Assembly (NCBI GenBank): GCA_027625915.1
Contig: JANTQA010000036.1
Coordinates: 11,181,001-11,245,000, forward strand
DNA from: Anaeramoeba flamelloides
Taxonomy: Eukaryota > Metamonada > Anaeramoebidae
Length of the DNA stretch: 64,000 nt
Direction: 5' to 3'
Shown: piece after piece, positions 24,250-36,429 of the stretch
How positions within the stretch are numbered: position 1 is the first letter of the stretch
Layout of the letters: the number at the start of each line of letters is the position of its first letter
The notes under the pieces: model-generated
Told to the model about the DNA's origin: nothing
Seen by the model: only the letters and a program-made list of their open reading frames with translations
Databases searched by the model: none
Program-made: the position numbers and the translations under genes

Positions 24250-24660
24250 AAAGTTATTTTTTTTTAAAAAAGCTAAGCTAAAAAAAATTATAAAAAATAA
24301 ACAACTTTCTAGCGAAATTTATGTTGGTTGTTTCGTTAAAAAAAAATCTTTCTTAAATAACACTCGACTGATTTAACAAGTATTACTGAATTTTTTAAAT
24401 TTGTTTTTTGTTATTTTTTTAATTATTTGTTATCCTCAAAGATCCTCGCCACTACAACAATAAATAACTCATGTACTTGGACTCATTTTTTCAAAAATGA
24501 GAAAGATATTTGTCTTTCCGTGTGCTATAGATATCACCCTATCAAGAAAAATATATTACTTGTTATCTCAAATTCATCCAAATAAAGATAGATATTTTAA
24601 ATAAATTTCTCCCTCGTTTTTGGAAATAGCTTATATTTACTAAAGTTTGGAATAATATTC
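24250..24660 (+). repeat. Dispersed repeat inserted in family C, copy 1
   Basis: Matches the reverse complement of about 39690-39970. Shared blocks include AGCTAAGCTAAAAAAA (CCTAAGCTAAAAAAA), AATAACTCATG, GACTCATTT and ATATCACCCTATC with AGAAAAATATAT. Confidence 0.6.
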
Positions 24661-25227
24661 TTTGAACAAATTAAAACCAACTCATGTCTTGCAACGGTTA
24701 TTTTTGTGATTTCTGTTTTTTTTTTTGTGTTGTGAATTTTTTTTGTCTTTTATATTTTATTATTTCTTTGTGAAAAAAATTTGTTAAACTCTTTAAATCA
24801 GTATTTTATATTTTTTTAGTCAATATTCTCATTAAATCAATAAAATGGCCAATTTGTGAATGTGCAAATGTGCAAATGTGCAAATGGGTAGATGGGTTAA
24901 TGGGCGAACTAACAAATGAATGAATAAAATTTCATTACAATATTTCAAAAAAATCTTCCTTTAATCAAGAAATAAAATAAAAGCTGAAAATTTAAAAAGA
25001 GTAAATTAATTTCTAAAATAAATATCCAATTTCAGAGATTAAAAAATCTCTAAATTTTAAGTCGTGGCCTTCTATTATATTACAAACTATAGATGATAAA
25101 TTGAAAAAAATATCAAAAAATAAATATAAGAAAAATAATAATATCAAGAAATAAGAATAGGTGTTAGAGGACTAAAAACGAAACTGTGGTTTTGAATAGC
25201 CAAAAACAAAAAAAAAAAAAGTAATAA

Positions 25228-25959
25228 TTACAAATCTGTGTTTGAGGTTTTTGGGTGATATTTTTGATCAATTTCATAAATGTTTGTTAGGTGCTCAAAC
25301 TTTGGTTCTTGGCAATTTTCGATCCTGTGACCCCGCATCCCACAATTGCCACAATATATCCTACAAACTGTAAGGTTCTTACTTTGATTATTCTCATTAT
25401 TATTTTGATTATCATTCTTATTTTTATGTTTTGGATCATCTTTTTTATTACGTTGGGTGTTTCTCTTTGGAGAAGATCGGGAGTTTTTTCTTGGTGGACA
25501 GTCTTTTGCCATATGTCCATATTTTCCACATTTAAAGCATTTAATACCTGGGTTTGTTGGTTGGAAATAACGAACAAGAAAATTTTTTGGTGGTTCTTGT
25601 TGATTACGGTTCATTCTCAAAGAAGATCTATTTTTTGAATCTTTGTAATGCCTTGTGTGTCTTGATTGTCTTGAGTGTCTTGAATTCTTAGAATCTTTAG
25701 ATTGACTAGAAGACTTTTTTTCTCTCCTTAGCTTTTCCTTTTCCTTTTCTTTTTCTTTTTCTTTTTTGTTTTTGTGTTTATTTTTCCTTCTTGATTTGCT
25801 ACGAGAAGACGTTTTTCGGTCTTTACTTTCAAGATTTTTTTCTTTAGAAGAAGACTGCCGTTTTCTTGGGTTTGAACTTTGCTTTTTTGATTTAGTTTTG
25901 GTTGATATTGGGCTATGGTAAAGATCAGTCAGAATTGGTAACAAGTCGTTGGTCGTCAT
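25228..25959 (-). CDS. Basic Ser/Arg-rich protein with two CCHC zinc knuckles
   Basis: Single exon of 243 residues; ATG at 25959. The N-terminal half is strongly basic and Ser/Lys/Arg-rich, with a KEKEKE run (67-76) and scattered SR and RS pairs like those in splicing proteins. Two zinc knuckles of the CX2CX4HX4C type follow: Cys141, Cys144, His149, Cys154 (CFKCGKYGHMAKDC) and Cys203, Cys206, His211, Cys216 (CGNCGMRGHRIENC). They are separated by a Lys/Asn-rich linker. Such knuckles bind single-stranded RNA or proteins. RYFQPTN just before the first knuckle and only two knuckles give a faint likeness to ZCCHC7/Air proteins of the TRAMP nuclear RNA-decay complex, which normally have four or five. 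An RS-type splicing factor is equally possible. The gene is probably nuclear. No transposon domain accompanies the knuckles, so a Gag origin is not supported. Confidence 0.8.
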   Translation of the reverse strand: MTTNDLLPILTDLYHSPISTKTKSKKQSSNPRKRQSSSKEKNLESKDRKTSSRSKSRRKNKHKNKKEKEKEKEKEKLRREKKSSSQSKDSKNSRHSRQSRHTRHYKDSKNRSSLRMNRNQQEPPKNFLVRYFQPTNPGIKCFKCGKYGHMAKDCPPRKNSRSSPKRNTQRNKKDDPKHKNKNDNQNNNENNQSKNLTVCRIYCGNCGMRGHRIENCQEPKFEHLTNIYEIDQKYHPKTSNTDL

Positions 25960-27125
25960 TTGTTAAAATAAAATTTGGAATAATTTTTAAAAAATGAGTT
26001 TTTAAAAGACAAAATCAGACAAGTTTAACAAAGATTTGCTCCTTTTCAAAACTAGCAATTAATTTCAAAAACTTTTCAATCTTTTAAAAGGATTAAAAGC
26101 TTTCCAAAAAGTGTGTTTCTTTTGAAAAGTTCGTTTATTTTGTAAATTAATGCAAAATTTTCTATGTAAACTTTTGATCAAGTCTAAAACTCAAAACAAC
26201 CAAGATCTCTGATGATTTCAAATTGAAATGGTATTTTTAGAGAATTAACTAAGCATATTTTAATTGATACCTTTGAAAGATATATAGGATTGTTAAAGTG
26301 ACAATTGTGACAAAATATATTCATGATAAATAATTTTAGTTAGAGAAAAGACAAACACAGGTCTTGAGCAAAGGAAATTTGTCTTAATATTTTTTGTTTG
26401 AGGAAAAATATGTTAAAGTGATAAAACTTGTTCAAATAGTAAGTAAGCATACAGTTTTTCTTTTTTATTTCCAAAAACAGTTACTTTGAAGAATAATTAA
26501 CTTTAGAAATAGTTGTTTCTAAAAAGAGAATTACTGTAAAGAGGAAAGTTACAATCACCTCCAAATATAATTCTGAGAAAAGTCAAAGTTTTTCATTTTT
26601 TATCAACAAGTTTTTTGTTGGCTCACTCTTCTTAATTCTTTATTTTCATTAGTTGACCTTGCTTTTGCAATACAGACTATTCCTCATAAAACAAAGAAGA
26701 GTCAAAGAGTGAGACAGTGGTTGTGTGATTTGTTTAAGATTAAATAACGCTATATCTTAAAGCCATAGGTATAGTTAATTATACAACCAACATTTAATAC
26801 TAAATTGTTTTTTCTTTGTTTTTTCAAACACAAACAAAGCTCCACAGTTTTGCTTTTTTTTTTTTTTTTTTTTTTGTTATTTTTTTATACAACGATCCTT
26901 CTTTGTTACTTTTACTTTTTCGAATTCCCCATTCAAAGAAATCAAAATTAATCATCAAACACAAATCCAAAATCTATTTTTTAAAAAACAAACCACAGAG
27001 GTCAACACTTAAAAATAAATGGTGGGCTATGTTACCGTTGTTAAATTTGGATCTTTTTAAAATTGTATGGTGATTGTTCACTCAGATTCCAAAACACAAC
27101 GATTTTTAATTGCCGTTTTTCCCTT

Positions 27126-27160
27126 ACAGTCAGTTCCACTTTTAAGGTACACAAACTTTG
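27126..27160 (+). repeat. Solitary end of Tc1-like MITE family A
   Basis: CAGTCAGTTCCACTTTTAAG then GTACACAAACTTT, preceded by TA. It matches the ends of the elements at 62837 and 63759, but no partner end is seen within the next kilobase. Confidence 0.5.
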
Positions 27161-28412
27161 AACCAAATGTGTCTTTCACTTCAATTTTGGTATTTTTTTT
27201 ATTTTTTCTAATTTTCATTAATCGACACAAAAAATAATATTGACTCTTTTATTATGATTAAAAAAATTTGAAAGGGTAATGTTGATCAATAAACTAATAA
27301 TGAAAAAAAATATCAAATGATAATAAACTGAAACATTTTTTGCTTTTCATGAAAACATAATTAAAAATCGATTATTTTGGAATTGAATGATGGTTACTTG
27401 TTGAAATTAGAATTTAATAAGGTTAAAAGTGTTTAGGTACTCTTTTTTGTGATCATAAGAGATTTATCCAAAATAGTTTTTTATTGAAAAAACGAAATGT
27501 ATTGAAATACTCCAATTTTTTGAACATAAAGAAGGTTTTTATTTTTTCATCGAATATTTTTTTTGGAAAACTACCATTTCATTTTGTAATTCTAAAGTAT
27601 GAAACTTTATTTAGTTTAGAAAAAGACTGGAAAACAGTATTTAATATCGTTTTTTAAAGTTAAATTTTCTTTATAAAAAATCAAATCTTTAATATACATC
27701 TGGGATTGGGTATTCATTTCCATTAATGAGATTTACTTTTTGAGATTATTTATTTCTAAGCGGGTTTGAAAAATTACAAATAAGGTCTGGAAAGAAAACC
27801 ATTTATAACATGAATATCATGTAGTAGTTATATTTTATCTTTTTTTGGTTGAAGAAAATAACAAAAAAGAGAAATTTATTTTCTCAACACATGGAAGGAA
27901 TAGTTCAATTTCCATTTTGATTTAAAAAACTATTTAATTTTGTTGTGTGGGTTCTACTCGGTACAGAAAAAGAGATGTTGTCTTTTTTTTCAGAAAAAAT
28001 TTGAGAGGAAAATTTCAAATTATCACAAATAATAAAATAGATTTTTTTATTTGTTCGAATTTTGGAGAAAACAAGATATTTGACCGGTTTGACGAATATT
28101 TAAATTCATTTGATTTTAGTGACTAAAAAATAATAAAAATTTTATATTTTTTTTTTTTTTTTTTTCAATTTTTAGAAAAAGATTCTAAGGGTTTATTGAA
28201 TCAAATATTGAATCAAGAGTAGGGTTTAATAATAGTCTAATTAAATTAAGATCTTTATTTATTTATTTATTTAGAGAAAGGAGTGATTAAAGATAATTAT
28301 ATCAGTATCAAAAAAAAGAGAGAACAAGTAAAATAATCATTAAAATATCAATAAACAATAATAAAATCATACTCATGATTAAATTAAAAAATAACCACCA
28401 TTGTTAAAATTT

Positions 28413-28482
28413 CCAGAATTCACAAGAATCGAGTAAAATTTGAGATTTTACTTACCCTTTCGAATTTAGGAATAGCGACGTT
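28413..28482. repeat. Palindromic repeat family K, copy
   Basis: CCAGAATTCACAAGAATCGA, GTAAAATTTGAGATTTTAC and then a weak complementary arm. Similar to 12699-12772. Confidence 0.45.
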
Positions 28483-31219
28483 AGATTTTTTTTTAATTTA
28501 AGAAATAAAAAGAAAATGTCAAAAATTTTCTTTTAATTTCGAAAGGTTACAAAACCTTAGTACACTACTGTACTTGAGGTACCCCCCCAGAACTCACAGG
28601 GTATATAAACTTGAAAAAAAGATTAGCAATTACAGATAAAAATCACACAATCTATGATTAATAATTGGTATTCCACTACCGTTAATTATTTTTTTAATTG
28701 AAAGTATAGAGTAAAATCTAAGATTTTGGTCAACACTTTTAAATTATAAAAAAAAAAAATACTACCTAACAAAGTGGGGTACTATTTACCCGAATTTATA
28801 TCTATAGAATATTTTTTGTATTTTTTGTTTTCAATTTTTTATTATTACTTTTTCTTTATAACCTAAAGTTTTCTTACTATAAGATATTTTATCAAAATTT
28901 CCCGACAAGAACAATAAATTTCATAATTTTAATTAGTTCTATTAAAGGGTTTCTATATATTTTTTCTAAGGATAACTTTTTCAAAAATTATATATAAGAA
29001 ATTATATGAAAACCTTTTTTTTTTCATTTGATTCTGATAAATTCTGATCTTTCCGAATACCAAATGAAATTATTTATGTTTTCGTAATATTGAGTAACTT
29101 AATCAAATTTTTTACAATTTTCCATTTTTTTTTAAATGGCTTATATTCGGATTTATTTTTTTACGACGTATGAATATCTATTTAATACATATGCAAAAAT
29201 TCTAAATCTCCCAAATGTGGTTCCTGATTTAAATTTGTGATAATTTTTTATTTAAAAGTAAAAATTTACATTTTTGATATTTTTGTATGATTATTGCATT
29301 TTCCATCTTTGATCGTTTTAAAAATTATTTTGGTATTAATTTTTTTATCTTTCTTTTTAAATCATTTAAATGTCAAATTTTCCAACTATTTATTTCTTTA
29401 TTGATGTTTTAGTCAAATTTAATAATTTTTATTAGTTTTTTATATTTTTTTTTCACTGTATATTGCCCTTTTTTATTTTTTCATTTTATATAATTAAATA
29501 AAATTTATTTTATTAAGTTTTTATCTCCATGTATAAATAAAATATATTTAGTTTTAATTGTTTTGTTTGGTGTGATTTTTTTGTTTAAAAAGATAAATAA
29601 AAGTACTTTTGGATTTTTAATATTTTGGAAAATATGAAGTTCAAAATCATTTTTTTAAATATATCAAGGTGAATTGCTTAATTATATTTTAGATTATTTA
29701 GATAATACAAGTAAATATTTTTTTTTTTACATTTGAATTAGAAATTTTATTCAAAATATTGGCAATGGGAAAAAATTTACATTTTTGAAAACAAATAAAT
29801 TTTGATATTTTTGATTTTTTTTTATTTTTTGGTTTGTAGGTGTCACTCATATTTTAAAGAATGATAAAAAAAAATAATTAAAAACAAAAACAAAAATAAA
29901 AAAGACTATAAAAATATCGAAGGTAATATCCCTTCACAGCAACTTGCAAATTTGTATAAATATGTTATCTGTAATATTCTCTCTTTACAAATTTTTTAGA
30001 TGCTAATTATTCAACAAATTCTAATCAATTAAAAAAGCCAGAAAAAATTAATCTTTTTTCAGTGGGATCAATTATTTTTTCCATTTTTTCTGAAAAAGAA
30101 AAAAAATAAATTGATTTTATTCATAACATTATAAATAGTTTTTAACTTTGTTTATTAATATTCCATTATTATTTCACCCCTAATAGTATTTTTTTTCATG
30201 AATATTAATCTAAAGATTCCTCTCTTTTTTTTGAGATGAAAAGTTTTATTTAACCAAAAGTATGAGATATACAACAATTATTTATTTTATTTGCTTTAAG
30301 GAGGGTAGTTATAAATATTAAATTATAATTTTATTAAATAATATTACTTAGAATTTTAACTTTTTTTATAAAACTTATTTTGAATTTTTCAAAGAAAATT
30401 ATCTTGAAGATATTTGGTATTAGTTTATTTTCTCCTCAAAATTCAAAATCAATTTTTTTTTTTCTCTAAAAAAATGATTTCAATTGTTAATAATTCTTGT
30501 GAATAATGGATTACAATTGGTTAAAAATTCTATTCAAAGTTGAAAAATATTAAAATTTTTATTCATTTTTTCAAAACCAAAAAATAACTTATTAAAAAAC
30601 TAAACAAATAAATAATATTTTATAATAGATCTAAATTTCATTGATAAACTTTTCATATATTTTATCAAATTTTAATTTATTTATATCACCTATGTACACA
30701 ATAAGTTTCATTGGCTGAGATTTAAATTGAAATATTAATCAAAAAAAAAGAAACAAAATAAAAAATTTGCTTTCGAAATCAATACTTGCCAACATAAAAC
30801 GAAAAATATTGTTTCCCATTTTCAAGAATTAACTTACTCTTAAATAAAAGTAATAAGGTTTCTTTTTTTCGTTTTATATCGAAAACATGTGAATTTTTGA
30901 TTTCAAAAAACATACTCAAATTAAGAAATTGTTTAAATGAGGTTTACTCATGCCATTTCAGCATCCAATAAAACATAATTACAAAAAAAAAAAAAAATAT
31001 TTTTAAGGATCTCAACAAGATTTCATTTTATTTTTAAAAAATACTAGTTTGTTAAAATATATTTTTTGGAGTATAAGAAAATGAAAACAAAAATAAAATA
31101 ATACTAATATAAAGATAAAAATTGAAATAGTAAGATCAAGCAAAGGAGGGAGAAAAATAAAAAAAGCATTTATTCATAACTGACTTAATTTCAAAATAAA
31201 ATAAAGTCTTGATCATTAA

Positions 31220-34055
31220 TTAATTTTTTTGTTGGAAATCAATAGGTTTTTTGTCATTGATATCAAGAGCTTCTTCATCTGCGCCCTTTTCAATTAAAAG
31301 TTCAATAATTTTAGGATTTGCGTTATATTCGTAGCATAAATGAAGAGGTGTTTTGTCCCATGAAGCTGTGGCATTTACTTCTGCATCATTTTCTAATAAT
31401 AATTTTACAATTTCAATTGAGGAATTAAATCGACAACAACAATGGAGAGGGGTATCCATTACTTTGTTTTCTTGGTTTACATCTGATCCTGCTTCGATCA
31501 GCATTTTGACTGTTTCAATTGGGTTGTTTTTTTGGCATGCGGTATGTAAAGGTGTGTTTAAAAAGGCATCAACTGCTGTAACATCAGCCCCCAATTCAAT
31601 TAATGATGCAATTACATTTGAGGGTACCTTTGCAAGACAGGCGTAATGGAGTGGGGTGTTTTCGTCATATGATTTGTTGTTAACATCTGCTCCATTTTCT
31701 AAAAAGATTTGAACCAAGCCAAGCGATTTCTTTTCAAGTGCAAGCGATAATGGTTCTAAATTCCATTCATTCACACTAGACACATTTGATCCTTTGGAAA
31801 TGAGTAATTTGACAGTTTCTAAATTTGCATTTGTTTCTGCTGCCAAATGTAAACACCTATTTTATTATTTCGTTTTTTTTTATTTGTTTATTTCATTAAT
31901 GTTTTTTTATTTTATTATTTTGATGTTTTATTGTTGTATTATTTTATTGTTTTATGATGTTGTCAGGAAAATTGGAAAGCCAGAGAGTTCGTGATAAATT
32001 ATTTTGGTAAAAAAATACAAATTAAAAATTATGATCAGGCAAAAGGGGAATTATATTGTTGACATTGAGGAAATAAATTAGTAATTTTTATTAATTCAAA
32101 ATATTTAAAAATGAGATACTTGACTAAAAGTTTTTATTAACCATTCTGGTAAAAAAGTGAAACAGAAAAAAAAATTTCAACATGATTTTTTAAATTGGTA
32201 AATTATTTAGAAAGTGAAAACAAAAAGTAAAATTAATTAAAAGAAGAAATAAATTAACTTTAAAGAATAATTCATTAAATTATTTACAATCAATCCAACA
32301 AACAAAATTTAAATCTACTTACATTATCGAAATTGTTGGTGTGGTTTTAGAGATCTCAAAAATAATCAATTTTTTCAACAAATTTTTAATGATAGAGAAA
32401 TAAAATAAAAACCCATACTAAAAAGATAGTATTAGAATAACTGTTATTGTGTTGAATCCTCCATTTTGTCTTTAATCATTTATTTTTTTCTTTTATTAAT
32501 CGATCTTACTTTTCATTTTCAGGTTTCTGTGATTTCTGTGATTTCTGTGATTTCTGTGATTTCTGTGATTTCTGTGATTTCTGTGATTTCTGTGATTTCT
32601 GTGATTCTAATTAAGGTTCCCAATTAAAAATCGTGTTTATCTTTTTTTTCCCCAATAGTTTGGTAATTTTCAAAAAATGTAAAAATAAAGTTATTAATTC
32701 TGCTCAAAAATAATTAAAATTGAGTTTGTCAACTGTTTATAGAAAATTTTCAAAACTTTTTTTGTCACAGTTTTTGAAAATGGCAAGATTAAAAAATATT
32801 TGATAGAAAAAAATAAGTTGTTGGATAAATTTGGAGTAACAATTTAATTATTCGGTTTAAATTACTGAGGTAAAATTATTTGAATACAACTAGGGTTATA
32901 GTTTTATAACTGTCCCCTTAAAATTCCTGTGAAACAGAAAAAAAAAAAACACAACAAAAAGAAAAAGAAAAGAAGGAGAAAAAAAATTTTACGTTGTTTG
33001 GTGAATATCTTTACTTTTTACATTTGCTCCATTTTCAATTAAAAGTTGAATAACTTCGTGTGAACATTTATTCATTAAAGCAGTTAAAAGAAGATTCATT
33101 CTATCTCCATTTTCTACATTTACACTAAATGATTTTTTATTGGTACGGGTATTTGTTTTTTGATGGGATAATTTAAGATTTACAAAAAGACAAAAAAAAA
33201 ATTCAAAAAAAAAACAAAAAAAAATTAAAGAAAGGAAAAATTTACTTGACTCCTTTTAAAGCAATAAGTTCTTTAATAATTGAAAGTTTAGTTCTTGTAG
33301 TAAGTGCGTAATGAAGAGGAGTATATCCTGCATTATTCTTAGCCATAATGGAGACTTTTTTACTGATTAAATGTCTGAAATTGTCTTCGTGTGCTGTTTC
33401 GTCAAATGCGTAATGAAGTGGAACATTATCATTCAGATCTTTCGCTGATGTATTACATCCTTTTGAAATTAATAGCTCAACAATACTTGGCAATCCTTGT
33501 TTGGCTGCCCAATGCAAAGGTGTAATTTTCTAAAAATGAAATAAAGAATTTAGATGTGTTTTATATTTTTTGTTTTTTGGTATTTCAAGTTTTGTTATAT
33601 TTTTTTTAAGGTTTGTTTGTTTTTCGTTTTTTGTGAGCAAATTCATCAAAAAAGATTTAGTGAAAAGAAAAAGGAAAAATTTCAAAAGAAAGAAAAAAAT
33701 CAACACTTACATTCTATTTTTTGTTTGAATTTGTTTTGTTCAAAATGAAGAAAAAATTTTTGCAAGAATAAATAAAAAAAAAAATTAAATACAGGCATAA
33801 TATTTGCTTTCATAAGATCAGTTAGTTCAATTCTTACCTTCTATTTTATTTGTGAGAAAAGAGAGAATATTTTGTAATTTTGGAAAATCAAAAGTTTATT
33901 AACAAGATCTCAAAAAAAAAAAATAAAAGGAAAAAAAAACACAAACACCATACATCTTTTAAAGTTTTGATTTTGGAACCAAGTTCATTAATAATTTTTT
34001 TTGATTGCTCTTCGTCGTTATTTTGAATTGCAGTGACTAAATCTTCGAAGCTCAT
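31220..34055 (-). CDS. Ankyrin-repeat protein (four exons)
   Basis: Exons 34055-33954, 33529-33246, 33124-32993 and 31856-31220 join with matching phases into 384 residues. All introns are GT-AG (424, 121 and 1136 nt). The ATG at 34055 gives MSFEDLVTAIQNNDEEQ, a helical cap, followed by about ten ankyrin repeats with the typical TPLHxA turn (ITPLHWA, VPLHYA, YTPLHYA, TCLHLA, NTPLHYA, NTPLHTA, DTPLHCC, KTPLHLC) and GADV/GANV loops. No other domain is seen, so it is likely a soluble adaptor that binds a partner protein; the partner cannot be told from sequence. The protein ends soon after the last repeat (KPIDFQQKN). Intron 3 contains a MITE copy with a 9-bp satellite. The upstream block at 34124-34168 is shared with the membrane-protein gene. 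The splice joins recreate uninterrupted repeats, so the model is firm. Confidence 0.9.
32190..32637 (+). mobile_element. MITE-like family E, copy 2 (in ankyrin intron 3)
   Basis: Same body as 14949-15325 (TTAACTTTAAAGAATAATTC, GTTGAATCCTCCATTTTG) and the same right end (AAGGTTCCCAATTAAAAATC, then GTG). The left inverted end is eroded. The stretch just before the right end has been replaced by a 9-bp satellite. Confidence 0.7.
32524..32604. repeat. Perfect 9-bp tandem repeat, nine units
   Basis: TTTCTGTGA repeated nine times without change. Perfect identity indicates recent slippage expansion. It sits inside family E copy 2 in an intron; the other copy of the element lacks it. Confidence 0.95.
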
Positions 34056-34123
34056 AATGAAAAAAATTTTAGATTTTGTAAAAAATTAGAAAAATGAATT
34101 TTGTAAGATATCTTCAAGTCAAA

Positions 34124-34168
34124 AATAGCACAAAAATTTTACTCACTTTTTTTACTTCGTAACACTTT
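34124..34168 (-). promoter_or_regulatory. Shared 45-bp upstream block, ankyrin gene
   Basis: In gene direction: GAAGTAAAAAAAGTGA and then AATTTTTGTGCTATT, ending 68 bases before the ATG. It matches the block at 21016-21060 at 39 of 45 positions. Confidence 0.55.
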
Positions 34169-35001
34169 GTATTTTTGAAATTGATCCAAATTTTGAAAGG
34201 AATTACAAGATCACAACCCAATAAAATTCAATTTAAAAGTTTTTACAAGTCAAACTTTTAAAAACATGTAATTTAAACAACTTTCCGATTTTTGGTTTCC
34301 ATAAAAAGAGTTTCAGAGTATTGAAAGTTTACAAATATTTTTTTTTTTGATCAAACTTCAAAAATTTCAATTAAAACCTAATTGTTTAGATCTTTTGTTA
34401 ATTATTTTTTTTAACTCTTTTTTTTGGGGTTACAAAAAGTTGTACCAAGTATTTGAAATTTGAAAAAATATGAAAGAATATCAGAGACTGAAATATTGTA
34501 GAAATTCAGTCTGAAAGTTCCAAAAAGTCTGAAAGTATTTATAGGATTGTACTCTTCTTATCCTGATTATTTGAAATGAAAATTGTAAAAACCTTTTGAT
34601 GAAATTAATAAGTGTATAAAGATTTAGCTCAGATCAATTTGTGGAAAGCTAAATAATTTTGATTTATCAAAATAAAAATTAACAATGATAGAACCAACAA
34701 ACTTTTACCGAGACTTGTGGTTTTGAACAAGCTTTTTTATTATTTCTACCCATTTCAAACACTTTACAATTTTTTAAATCAGTTGACAGCTTTACAAAGG
34801 AATAATTCGCTGCTGTCAAGTTTTTAGTACTGAGTTTCAATTATTCTGGGGTTTAGATTAGTATGTAATAAGAAAAAAACTTATTAAAATTTCTTGAAAT
34901 AATTAACTTCAGAAGAGAGTCATCTAAAATTCAAGAGTGCAGTAATTGAATGTAAATGTTTTTAGTATTTTATAATTCACATGAAGCGAAAAAATCTATT
35001 A

Positions 35002-35189
35002 TAGTCAGTTCCACTTTTAAGGCACAAACTTTCATCGAAATTTAAGGAACAAAAAAAATCTCAAATTAAGGCACAAAATTCAGATTCTAGTAAAATAAAT
35101 TGTAAAAAAAAAAATTACAAATTTTAACCTTAATTTGAGATTTTTTTGTGCCTTAAATTTTGTTGAAAGTTTGTGCCTTAAGGGACTAG
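35002..35189 (+). mobile_element. Tc1-like MITE family A, copy 1
   Basis: The left end reads TAGTCAGTTCCACTTTTAAG then GCACAAACTTTC. The internal mirror CTTAATTTGAGATTTTTTTG then TGCCTTAAATTTTG is present. The right end is altered (CCTTAAGGGACTAGT). It is older than the copies at 62837 and 63759. Confidence 0.75.
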
Positions 35190-36388
35190 TAACTCTTATT
35201 TATTTTTTTCCCAAAGGTAATAGAGTAATTATTTACATAAGGATACAATTAAACACGATATGGAACTTCATTTGTCAACTTTAGAGAAATGAATAATCAT
35301 TTTTAAATGATTTCATTTTTCCAAAGAAATTTCAGTCAAAAGATCAAGATCCTAATTTGTTGGGTTTTTCGATCAAATTATAAAAAAATTAGAAAATTGA
35401 AAAAATTTAATTTTGAAGAAATATCACTTTTAGTAATTTCTGAGAGTCTTTATGAACAAGTAACATTGTGGCTTTAATATTATTTTAAAAATACAATAAA
35501 AATAAATCAAATATTGTATCATCGAAGATTTAAAAAATTTGAACATTTATTTTATTCACAAATATTTATTAAATTTCTTGAAATTGATAAGACTTGCCAA
35601 TATACTTTTTCAAATATCAAGAGTATAAACAAGGAACTGTTTGTATTAAAATCAGTTATTTGATAATATCTATTATTTTGTTTTTTCTTAGAAATATGCA
35701 TTTGGATTGTTTTATTTGTTGGTAAAATGTTTACAAAATTAAGAAATAATTGTAAAGCCTATTTGATACATTTAATCATTGGGTTGTTAAGGACTTACTG
35801 AAATATTTAAGATTGTGTTATTAATTATTGGTTATAAATAATCAAATTAAAAAGTATTACTCTATACTATAAGTTGAATTTTCCAGTTTTTAAAAAAGTA
35901 TTTCAAGAGAATTTTTAATTCAGTTGTTTGGTTCTTTTTTCTCAGATTTTTTCATTCAATCCCGAAAAAAGAGATTTTGTCTGTTCTTTTAATCAAAAAA
36001 TTATATTTTTTACAAATTTAAAATAATTATTGTATTTTTTTTTGAGATTAAGTAGATTTTTTAAACTTAAATATTTCTGAACTTAGTGGTTTCATATTTA
36101 AAGTGTATTTTTGTACACTTCCTTTACAGGCAATAAGAATTGAATCTTTTTTCAAAGAAAATATTTTTTTTAAAGAATTCAGAAAAATGTTGGATTTTGA
36201 ACTTTTCAAAAATGAGAAATATGGATCGGACTTTTAAAAACAATATTTCATTTCGGAAAATAGTTTTGAAAGTAAGTTCTATCTTTAAGATATCAGATTT
36301 TTACTTTATTTTTCAATTTCAAGATATAGTAAAAATTTTTTTAATTTGTTAGTAAATTTACTTGAAGATTTTTTTTTTAGTTTACTAG

Positions 36389-36411
36389 TCACTTAAAAGT
36401 GGAACTGACTG
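36389..36411 (+). repeat. Solitary right end of family A
   Basis: CTTAAAAGTGGAACTGACTG followed by TA. It could pair with the left end at 35002, giving a 1.4-kb element, since both share GTTCCAC rather than GTTTCAC. No transposase is seen between them. Confidence 0.45.
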
Positions 36412-36429
36412 TATTAATATTATCAACTT

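Larger units (their letters stand above)
20922..25227. other. Intergenic region, promoter of the membrane-protein gene and repeats
   Basis: Holds the shared promoter block (21016-21060), family D copy 1 (22735-23420), a degenerate tandem array (23880-24060) and family C-insert copy 1 (24250-24660). A run of nine C at 23806-23814 is unusual for this sequence. Open frames at 21972-22154 and 23437-23640 are short and without motifs. Confidence 0.6.
25960..31219. other. Intergenic region, 5.3 kb, no gene recognised
   Basis: The left end is the promoter side of the zinc-knuckle gene; the right end is the 3' side of the ankyrin gene. It contains a lone family A end near 27126-27160 (CAGTCAGTTCCACTTTTAAG), palindromes of family K at 28413-28482 and 28700-28735, and a C7 run near 28583-28589. 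A polyT-embedded frame at 26816-27073 is judged random. From about 29000 to 31100 I see nothing but AT-rich sequence. Confidence 0.55.

Noticed and set aside
25228-25959. Zinc knuckles as a retroelement Gag remnant
   Set aside because: Basic SR-type context, intact single gene, and no capsid, protease or reverse transcriptase nearby.
32524-32604. Array resembling a CRISPR at first sight
   Set aside because: Nine-base units without spacers in a eukaryotic intron; a simple satellite.
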